Shown here piece after piece: positions 1 to 5,739 of a DNA stretch of 19,753 nt. Source of the DNA: an uncultured Muribaculaceae bacterium (lineage in GTDB: Bacteria > Bacteroidota > Bacteroidia > Bacteroidales > Muribaculaceae); assembly GCA_938039795.1 (NCBI GenBank), contig CALHWU010000120.1:1-19753 (forward strand), written 5' to 3'. Positions within the stretch are counted from its first letter, which is position 1, and each line of letters begins with the position of its first letter. A program made the translations under genes and the position numbers. The notes under the pieces were generated by a model, which saw only the letters and a program-made list of their open reading frames with translations, did no database searches and was not told the DNA's origin.

Positions 1-1
1 G

Positions 2-9
2 CAAAGTTA
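2..9 (-). promoter_or_regulatory. Candidate -7 promoter box facing the left edge
   Basis: Read on the minus strand this is TAACTTTG, a perfect match to the Bacteroidota -7 consensus TAnnTTTG. It would drive a gene lying to the left of the window. No -33 element or start codon can be judged from here, so the call rests on the eight bases only. Confidence 0.3.
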
Positions 10-69
10 GAGTCTATATCGACAGGTTTCAATACGCCATCGCGGACGGTTGTACGCCAGGACTTTTAA

Positions 70-124
70 GGGGTCAATCTTATCACGCCCGAGGGGTCAA
101 ATCTCGCGTGCCCGAAGGGGTCAA
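70..124. repeat. Three GGGGTCAA direct repeats, IS21-end-like
   Basis: GGGGTCAA occurs at 70-77, 93-100 and 117-124, so the starts are 23 and 24 bp apart. The last two copies share a wider context (cccgaggggtcaaa and cccgaaggggtcaaa). IS21-family elements are known to carry several spaced GGTCA-type repeats at their ends, which bind the transposase. No transposase gene or target duplication is visible here, so an element end or a remnant of one is an inference; protein-binding sites for another regulator are the alternative. Confidence 0.4.
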
Positions 125-144
125 ACTCACGCGCCTTTTCCATT

Positions 145-297
145 ATGGCCTCAAATGGCATGTATTTCTCTGCGAATCAGAACACCGAAAGACAAACGGT
201 TTGGTTAGAATCCGAAATCATTGGAGAAATAATCGGGAAACATCTAAGCAAAAATCACACGCCTCACCGATTATATCAATTCACTGTCAACAACTAA
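145..297 (+). CDS. Possible small protein, 50 aa
   Basis: An ATG-to-TAA frame of 50 codons ends 32 bp before the RhuM/PLD gene. Its composition is protein-like: it has an aromatic and acidic middle (QTVWLESEIIGEIIGKHL) and ends in LYQFTVNN. An overlapping longer frame at 108-314 is Arg/His/Lys-rich and looks like noise. No Shine-Dalgarno sequence or -7 box is seen directly before the ATG. I do not recognise the family. It may be a genuine small gene, the tail of a decayed gene left beside the IS-like repeats, or chance. The position just upstream of a possible toxin/defence-type gene makes it worth noting, but the second RhuM copy in this window has no matching ORF in front of it. Confidence 0.3.
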   Translation: MASNGMYFSANQNTERQTVWLESEIIGEIIGKHLSKNHTPHRLYQFTVNN

Positions 298-318
298 GGA
301 AATGCCATAAATAATTAC

Positions 319-326
319 TACTTTTG
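319..326 (+). promoter_or_regulatory. -7 promoter box of the first RhuM gene (leaderless type)
   Basis: TACTTTTG fits TAnnTTTG exactly and ends three bases before the ATG at 330. With the usual distance from box to transcription start, the mRNA would begin at or next to the start codon. No convincing -33 TTG is seen about 20 bp upstream. Confidence 0.6.
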
Positions 327-329
327 TAC

Positions 330-1199
330 ATGGAATCTACGCAAGAAAACGAGATAATCATATATCAACCTGACGAAACCCTCAAACTTGACGTTCAAGT
401 TGAAGGTGAGACTGTGTGGCTTACGCAGGCTCAGATGATGAAGTTATTTCAGACTACAAAACAGAACATAAGCCTTCATACTAATAATATTTTCAAAGAA
501 GGCGAATTGGATGCCAATTCAGTTGTCAAGTATTCCTTGACAACTGCATCTGACGGCAAAAGATATCGAACCAAATACTACAATCTTGATGTCATCATAT
601 CTGTAGGATATCGAGTCAAGTCATTAAGAGGCACCCAGTTCCGCCAGTGGGCCAATAAAATATTGAAGGAGTATCTGCTTCGTGGATATTCAGTCAACCA
701 AAGATTGATTGAAATGAGCGATAGATTAGATAGACGTTTATTGGAACAGGATGGGAAAATAGAGGCTCTTCGCAGGGATGTTGATTTCTTTGTCAGGACA
801 TCATTGCCTCCTAAGGAGGGCATCTTCTTCGACGGTCAGATTTTTGACGCTTACGCTTTTGTAGCCAATTTGATTCGGAAAGCCAAACACAGAATAGTGG
901 TTATTGACAGTTATGTTGACGATTCGGTGCTTGTGCAACTGTCAAAACGAAATCCAGGTGTGACTGTCGATATTTACGACGGCAAAATTTCACAGCTGCT
1001 TCGTCAGGATGTAGCGCGGCACAATGCCCAATATCCTGGCGTGACATTACACGCTTACAATAAGGCTCACGACCGATTCCTTATAATTGATGAGGAAGTC
1101 TATCACATAGGCCATTCGCTTAAAGACCTTGGCAAGAAACTGTTTGCGTTCTCAAAGATGGATGTCATGACCGGCTCGGAACTCATGTCACAGCTCTGA
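330..1199 (+). CDS. RhuM-family DNA-binding protein with C-terminal PLD-like domain
   Basis: The 289-aa protein has two parts. Residues 1-120 match the Virulence_RhuM type: the start NEIIIYQPDE, the helix-turn-helix-like stretch VWLTQAQMMKLFQTTKQNIS, and the core YYNLDVIISVGYRV followed by RGTQFRQWANKILKEYL. A predicted coiled coil (about 121-150) leads to a C-terminal domain (153-289) with one HKD-like motif: H247-x-R249-x4-D254-x6-G261-H-S263. That is the phospholipase-D/nuclease pattern with Arg in place of Lys. RhuM proteins are often found near restriction systems, toxin-antitoxin loci and islands, but their biochemical role is poorly defined. Nuclease or lipase activity of the C-terminus is inference. 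The start at 330 is preferred over TTG 324 because the second copy (12074-12952) aligns from its ATG and both have a -7 box three bases upstream. A PLD-type regulator or an antiphage effector are both possible. Confidence 0.8.
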   Translation: MESTQENEIIIYQPDETLKLDVQVEGETVWLTQAQMMKLFQTTKQNISLHTNNIFKEGELDANSVVKYSLTTASDGKRYRTKYYNLDVIISVGYRVKSLRGTQFRQWANKILKEYLLRGYSVNQRLIEMSDRLDRRLLEQDGKIEALRRDVDFFVRTSLPPKEGIFFDGQIFDAYAFVANLIRKAKHRIVVIDSYVDDSVLVQLSKRNPGVTVDIYDGKISQLLRQDVARHNAQYPGVTLHAYNKAHDRFLIIDEEVYHIGHSLKDLGKKLFAFSKMDVMTGSELMSQL

Positions 1200-1261
1200 T
1201 GTCTGGCCATTTTGACCACTCGCTTTCCGACGAAAAGGAGTGTTAGGTCGTAAAAAACAAT

Positions 1262-1269
1262 TATCTTTG
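1262..1269 (+). promoter_or_regulatory. -7 promoter box upstream of the Ere/ChaN-like gene
   Basis: TATCTTTG matches TAnnTTTG. It lies 48 bp before the ATG at 1318, and so inside the long reading frame that opens at GTG 1240. This argues for the later start and for a separate promoter serving 1318-3662. Confidence 0.5.
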
Positions 1270-1317
1270 CACATTATAGTAGACCACACCTTAATAAACC
1301 GTCAAATATTTCAGTTT

Positions 1318-2574
1318 ATGGGCAATACACTGTTCCGGTCAATCGCGAGAAGCTTGTTTATGCTTGTCATTCTGGCGATTTCATCCACTTCCGGCTTAAC
1401 GGCACAAACATCGTCTGCGCCGTCAATAAAAGAGCTGCATGAGTATGCCGATAAAAACGGTGTATCACCTAAAGACTACATATTCAAGCTGTTTGAAAAA
1501 TCGGATATCGTCGTGCTGGGCGAACGCGACCATCGTGACTCGATCCAGTATAATTTTATTCTCGACTTGTTAGCCGATCCCCGTTTTGCCGAACGGGTAG
1601 GGCATGTATATACTGAAGTCGGAGGAATAAACCTGACAGAGGATGTAAACAGATTACTAAATGCGACATACGCCACGGAGGATGAATTCACGGACAGCCT
1701 TTACGCCTATTACCGCAAAGGGGAGTGCTTCTATCCGTTATGGGAAAAATACAACCGCATCAAGTTTCTCAAAGGCCTGTATAATATCAACAAGAAAAAC
1801 TCCCGGAAGATACATCTGGGTCTGACCGACCTGAATTTCTCATGGGACAGCATTCAGACTGTGGATGATTACAAAGCTTTCTGGAAATCCCTTAACAAGA
1901 CCAACCGCGACAGCCTCCTGAGCGCCAACTTCGCCTCGATGTACGAACGCCAGCCCCTCGTCAATGGCGCCCGCAAAGCCCTGGTGATAACCAGTCATCC
2001 ACACGCCATCAGCTATTCGGGCTACTTCAAGCCGTGGAAGCGCGACTACGGCACGCAAGGATGGTGGATGAAAAAGACTTTTGGCGATGACCGGGTCAGG
2101 ATTGTCGCGCTTAACTGGTTTGATTATGTGCTCTTCAACGGGCAGAACTGTCCGATGACCGCCAACGGCCTCTGGGACGCTGCTTTCGAGCGAATGGATT
2201 GCCGTCCTTTCGGCATTGATTTGAAAGACACTCCCTACGGAGCGACGGATTACACCGGCGATGCCGGAGGCGGTCCGACATTCATAAAGGGCCGGAAATG
2301 GCAGGATGTGGCCGACGGTCTTATTTATGACGCCCCACTGTATGACCATGTGGCAGCTATAGGAATAGAGGGTATAATCTCCAAAGATTTCGAACCGGAA
2401 ATCAGACGTCGCACAGAGCTATTCTGGAGAACAGCCCACCCCAAAGATACTATCGTCCCATTTGATGCTATTATCGAAGAATATAACGTTCCCATCACGG
2501 CTCCTGCCACTTTCAAGAGCAAGGAGGAGATAAAACGATTGATACAGGAAGCCGAATCAAAGCAGCAGGAATGA
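1318..2574 (+). CDS. Exported erythromycin-esterase/ChaN-like protein
   Basis: The 418-aa product starts with a signal peptide (hydrophobic run about residues 9-26, then SGLTAQ), so it is probably exported. The mature part opens with IVVLGERDHRD (GERDH at 68-72), followed by YTEVGG around Glu100, a second His cluster in VITSHPHAISY (about 223-233), and a long C-terminal half. A GE-x-x-H motif after a beta strand, a downstream Glu and a second His segment are the pattern of the Ere/ChaN/TraB-like superfamily, which includes erythromycin esterases and haem-binding ChaN. The substrate is unknown, and I would not infer drug resistance. The ATG at 1318 is chosen because it begins the signal peptide and lies downstream of the -7 box; the in-frame GTG at 1240 lies upstream of that box. 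The stop is 62 bp before purN, and the two may be co-transcribed. The domain assignment is moderate. Confidence 0.55.
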   Translation: MGNTLFRSIARSLFMLVILAISSTSGLTAQTSSAPSIKELHEYADKNGVSPKDYIFKLFEKSDIVVLGERDHRDSIQYNFILDLLADPRFAERVGHVYTEVGGINLTEDVNRLLNATYATEDEFTDSLYAYYRKGECFYPLWEKYNRIKFLKGLYNINKKNSRKIHLGLTDLNFSWDSIQTVDDYKAFWKSLNKTNRDSLLSANFASMYERQPLVNGARKALVITSHPHAISYSGYFKPWKRDYGTQGWWMKKTFGDDRVRIVALNWFDYVLFNGQNCPMTANGLWDAAFERMDCRPFGIDLKDTPYGATDYTGDAGGGPTFIKGRKWQDVADGLIYDAPLYDHVAAIGIEGIISKDFEPEIRRRTELFWRTAHPKDTIVPFDAIIEEYNVPITAPATFKSKEEIKRLIQEAESKQQE

Positions 2575-2636
2575 CACGACGCGATCCTGGCGCCAGACGC
2601 GCAGCATTCCATAGAGATCTATCAATTCAATCAGCC

Positions 2637-3230
2637 ATGCAGATAGTGAAAATAGCCATATTCGCCTCCGGAAACGGAAGCAATGCAGAGAACATTATCC
2701 GTTATTTCCGCGCCCGCCCCGACGAAGGCATCGAGGTGGCTCTTGTGGTGTGCAACAGGCCGGGAGCCATGGTCATCAGCCGCGCGTCGGCGCTTGGAGT
2801 GCCCGTTGCGACAGTCTCTGCCGCCGACCTGCGCAGTCACGACACCATCCTCCCCCTGCTCGACAGCTACGGCATCGGAGCCATAATCCTCGCCGGCTTT
2901 CTTCAGATCGTGCCCTCCTTCATCACCGACCGTTATGCCGGACGCATCCTCAACATCCATCCGTCGCTCCTTCCCCGCTTCGGTGGCAAAGGCATGTATG
3001 GCCGGCATGTCCACGAAGCCGTCGTGGCCTCCGGAGCTTCAGAGACCGGCATCACCGTACATCATGTGACGGAAAGATACGACGAAGGAGCCATTGTGTT
3101 TCAGACCTCCATCCCAGTCACGCCCGACGACACACCCGACACCATCGAGACCCGCATCCACGAGCTTGAGCGCCTCCACTTCCCGCGGGTAATAGCAGAG
3201 ACGCTGCGCCGCAGCCCCGACAATCAGTGA
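2637..3230 (+). CDS. purN: Phosphoribosylglycinamide formyltransferase (PurN)
   Basis: This is GAR transformylase: it moves a formyl group from 10-formyl-tetrahydrofolate to glycinamide ribonucleotide in de novo purine synthesis, in the cytoplasm. The 197-aa length fits the family. The N-terminus IAIFASGNGSNAENII carries the phosphate-binding ASGxGSN loop. The catalytic Asn-x-His is in LNIHPSLLPRF, followed by the flexible GKGMYG loop. HHVTERYDEGAIVFQ holds the conserved Asp segment, and the last third has VTPDDTPDTIETRIHELE. The reading frame extends upstream to an ATG at 2571 that overlaps the previous stop, but those extra 22 residues are Arg-rich and not family-like, so the ATG at 2637 (MQIVKIAIFASG) is chosen. 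A membrane protein gene follows 12 bp later, probably in the same transcript. Confidence 0.95.
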   Translation: MQIVKIAIFASGNGSNAENIIRYFRARPDEGIEVALVVCNRPGAMVISRASALGVPVATVSAADLRSHDTILPLLDSYGIGAIILAGFLQIVPSFITDRYAGRILNIHPSLLPRFGGKGMYGRHVHEAVVASGASETGITVHHVTERYDEGAIVFQTSIPVTPDDTPDTIETRIHELERLHFPRVIAETLRRSPDNQ

Positions 3231-3242
3231 TTTTTTTGCGAC

Positions 3243-3662
3243 ATGAAAAAGATCTATAAATCGAGAGTCGCCCGGTGGTATCGTTGGACATGCATCGGAG
3301 TTGCCGCTGCATTTGTATGCAGCCTGTTTTTATGTTTTCAGTCCACATGGATACTCCTTATTGATGTGGTGCTTATCGGAGCATGTGTCGCCCTGATGCT
3401 TGACATGCTGTTCCATACCGATTATACAATCAAGGATGACAATTTATATATCCGTTGTGGAGTATTGTTCCATATGACATTGCCTATAGACAGAATCACT
3501 GAAATCACCCATAAATCCACCATTCTGTCATCTCCGGCCTTGTCCGCGAAGCGGATAGGCATCAGATACGGTCGTAATAACTGGGTCTATATCTCCCCGC
3601 AGAATCAGGAAGCTTTCATATCCGATCTGAAATCCCTCAATCCCGGAATAACTGTATATTAA
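3243..3662 (+). CDS. Small bacterial PH-domain membrane protein
   Basis: The 139-aa protein has a basic N-terminus and two close hydrophobic segments (about residues 15-32 and 35-56), then a soluble domain. That domain reads as a short bacterial PH-like fold: DYTIKDDNLYIRCGVL, then IPIDRI-type text (LPIDRITEITHKST), the SAKRIGIRYG strand, and NWVYISPQNQEAFISDLK. The order of inner-membrane hairpin and PH-like domain is that of YdbT/YdbS-like bPH proteins, whose molecular role is largely unknown. It starts 12 bp after purN with no obvious ribosome-binding sequence and is likely the last gene of that transcript. An inverted repeat follows its stop. The function stays open. Confidence 0.6.
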   Translation: MKKIYKSRVARWYRWTCIGVAAAFVCSLFLCFQSTWILLIDVVLIGACVALMLDMLFHTDYTIKDDNLYIRCGVLFHMTLPIDRITEITHKSTILSSPALSAKRIGIRYGRNNWVYISPQNQEAFISDLKSLNPGITVY

Positions 3663-3664
3663 AA

Positions 3665-3737
3665 GGCATGGAACGATAGTTTATTTTTTCCGAGGCATCG
3701 CCAGCCCACTACAGAATAAACCATTCTATTCCATGCC
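3665..3737. repeat. Long-looped inverted repeat after the PH-domain gene
   Basis: GGCATGGAA (3665-3673) pairs with TTCCATGCC (3729-3737), and inside it GTTTATT (3679-3685) pairs with AATAAAC (3715-3721). The two stems are separated by unpaired 5- and 7-base segments, with about 29 bases in the loop. It sits between two convergent genes and may act as a transcription stop or be the relic of a small palindromic element. No T-run follows the right arm. Confidence 0.45.
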
Positions 3738-3757
3738 ATATAGCAAAATCAGCTAAT

Positions 3758-3807
3758 TGTCGCGTCATGTGCAAGACCTGATGCGCGACACATCGCGGCG
3801 CGCCGCG
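3758..3807 (-). terminator. Candidate terminator structures of the terminase operon
   Basis: Directly next to the terminase stop codon is a 14-bp perfect palindrome, CGCGGCGCGCCGCG (3794-3807). Further on is an imperfect hairpin: TGTCGCGTCA (3758-3767) against TGATGCGCGACA (3779-3790), with a 2-base bulge. On the minus strand the hairpin is followed by a modestly T-containing stretch, not a clean U-tract. Termination is plausible but not certain. Confidence 0.4.
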
Positions 3808-5739
3808 CTATCGGCCGCATTCACGGAAATAGCCGCATGAAGCCTCCGGACTGCGACGCACGGTAGAGGCCACGTATACGGCCATCGCACGGGTCATCAC
3901 CACGTCGTCGTGGCAGCCGTCGCGCGCCGCATATGCGCCTCCCGGCAGCTGGGCGTAGGTCATCATCTCGTCGCAGGCCAGATGGTCGCGTTCGAAATAC
4001 TCGTGCTCCCTGACCGCCCTGATGAGACTCTCCACCACGAGCCCCTTGGTCTGGCGGTTGGTGTGGAAACCGAGGCGCCGCTCGCGCTGCGGATTGAAAG
4101 TGTCGCGCAGCGTGCGGGCATACAGATGTCCGTAGACCTCGCTCAGCTGCTCAAGGATATAGGTCGACGATCCTGCCCGTTCAGTCTCCAGAGTGTTGCT
4201 CTCCACCACCAGCAGCGCATCATTGTAGTACGACGCTATCGCGGCAGCTTTCCATCCGAGCAGGTCATGGTCGATATGGCCGCGCCACTGGGCGGCTATT
4301 CTCATCGGCCCGCTGCCGTCGGCCTCTCCGCGGTCCATCACGGCTATCACCGACCAGTCGGCCCCCGCGCTGCGTCCGCCGATATCCACCGTCACCACAT
4401 ACCTGTCGCTGCTATGCCTCTCCCTGGCCGGCCACTCCCACACCTTCAGGCCGCCACGGGCGTCGGCCGAGAATTTCAGTCCGCGCAAAGCCTCCGGCCC
4501 TGTCATGGCGTGACCCGCCACCTCGCCCACGGCCACAGGATCGAGGCACGTTGACCGCATGCGGTCAACCAGCTCTGGAGCGAACACTCCGAAGCCAGTG
4601 TTGACAAATGCTTCCGTATCGTCAGTCGGATATTCGGCCATCACCTTCGAGTGATCGGCCGCCTCGCGCCGCTTGAGCTGATACCAGCAGATCTGTTCGA
4701 GCGTCAGCCCCCGGCGCCACAGATTGCGCTCATATTCGTCCATCGCGCCTACAAGCGCGGCGACATCGGTCACCTCCACGGCATTCTCCTCTATCTCATA
4801 CCAGGCCACAAACACCGGAGCCTTGTCGCTAAGTCCCTCCCTGGCCCGGAGCCACTCCTTGTGGAAATAGTTGCCTACGCCGTTGGCCGTACTCTCTATC
4901 ACCACAGCCGTAAGCGGCCGCATGGCTATGCCCGAACAGATGGCCCTGACGAAGTCGGCCGGTTTCATCAGCTCCGTATCGCGCCAGAACGCCACTTCGC
5001 TCAGGTGGGCCAGTCTGATGTCGAGACCGCGCACGGCATCCTGACCAAACGAGGAGCCTACCGTCACCGTAGCCCTTCGGCCGCTGACCATCCGGGTGCT
5101 TGCGCCGTCGCCCGACGCCACAAGTCCCTTTCTCAGCATCGTGTGCTCCTCGTCGGTAGCGCACAGCTGGCGGGGATAGCGGCGCAGCAGGCGGTCATAC
5201 ATCCGGCGTATCGTGCCCGAAGTGTTGAGCACCTGCGCGCATATCAGCGAATTCAGTCCCTCGGCCACCACCGTCTGCAGCCATGCGAAATATATCTGGG
5301 TGAGAGTGCTTCCGCCCCACTGCCGCGCTTTCAGCAGTATTATCCTGACGGGACGGCCCGCGCGACGCTGGCTCTCCATAGCGGCAAGAAGCTTGCGCTG
5401 CGGGCGATTGAGCCTGAAAGGGATCATGCGGCCCGTCTGCTTGTCGGATATCTCCACGCAGCGCCACGCCCAGTACTCGAAATCGCACGCGGCGCGGAGC
5501 CGCTCGTAGTCGGCCGCCGTGCGGCACAAACTGAAGCGACTGTCCGTCAGCATCTCTTCCGGCACCAGCCATCGCCTGCGGCAGCGTTTAAGCTCCACAC
5601 GTTTCCCGCAGCATCCTTCGCCGCTCTCCGGATCATACACTGCAGCACGGCCCGACTTGCGGCGCTCGTTTTCAGTCAAAAGCGCCCCAATGTCGGCCGT
5701 CTGGAAATCCGCCCTCTTTATTCCTTCGTCACTCATCAT
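3808..5739 (-). CDS. Phage-type terminase large subunit
   Basis: The 643-aa product is a full-length TerL, the motor and nuclease that packages phage DNA into capsids. The ATPase half shows the Walker A-like LLKARQWGGSTLTQ (K137, G142, S144, T145), the Walker B strand IRLAHLSEVAFW with catalytic Glu248, and motif III VVIESTANGVG (279-289). The RNase-H-like nuclease half carries its acidic residues in VVTVDIGGRSAGADWS (Asp452), LLVVESNT (Glu513) and DGCHDDVVMTRAMA (Asp611/Asp612). All motifs look intact, so it is not an obvious pseudogene. Its ATG overlaps the end of the upstream 724-aa gene by 11 bp, so the two are probably translationally coupled. No portal, capsid, small terminase, tail or integrase gene is present in the window. 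It may be a two-gene prophage remnant, a domesticated module, or part of a larger split element. Confidence 0.85.
   Translation of the reverse strand: MMSDEGIKRADFQTADIGALLTENERRKSGRAAVYDPESGEGCCGKRVELKRCRRRWLVPEEMLTDSRFSLCRTAADYERLRAACDFEYWAWRCVEISDKQTGRMIPFRLNRPQRKLLAAMESQRRAGRPVRIILLKARQWGGSTLTQIYFAWLQTVVAEGLNSLICAQVLNTSGTIRRMYDRLLRRYPRQLCATDEEHTMLRKGLVASGDGASTRMVSGRRATVTVGSSFGQDAVRGLDIRLAHLSEVAFWRDTELMKPADFVRAICSGIAMRPLTAVVIESTANGVGNYFHKEWLRAREGLSDKAPVFVAWYEIEENAVEVTDVAALVGAMDEYERNLWRRGLTLEQICWYQLKRREAADHSKVMAEYPTDDTEAFVNTGFGVFAPELVDRMRSTCLDPVAVGEVAGHAMTGPEALRGLKFSADARGGLKVWEWPARERHSSDRYVVTVDIGGRSAGADWSVIAVMDRGEADGSGPMRIAAQWRGHIDHDLLGWKAAAIASYYNDALLVVESNTLETERAGSSTYILEQLSEVYGHLYARTLRDTFNPQRERRLGFHTNRQTKGLVVESLIRAVREHEYFERDHLACDEMMTYAQLPGGAYAARDGCHDDVVMTRAMAVYVASTVRRSPEASCGYFRECGR

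Noticed and set aside
1..69. Open frame entering from the left edge and ending at TAA 67-69
   Set aside because: Only 22 codons are visible and a minus-strand -7 box overlaps it; not enough to call a gene end.
108..314. 68-aa open frame on the plus strand
   Set aside because: It is strongly basic, overlaps the IS-like repeats, and is out of frame with the more protein-like 145-297 ORF.
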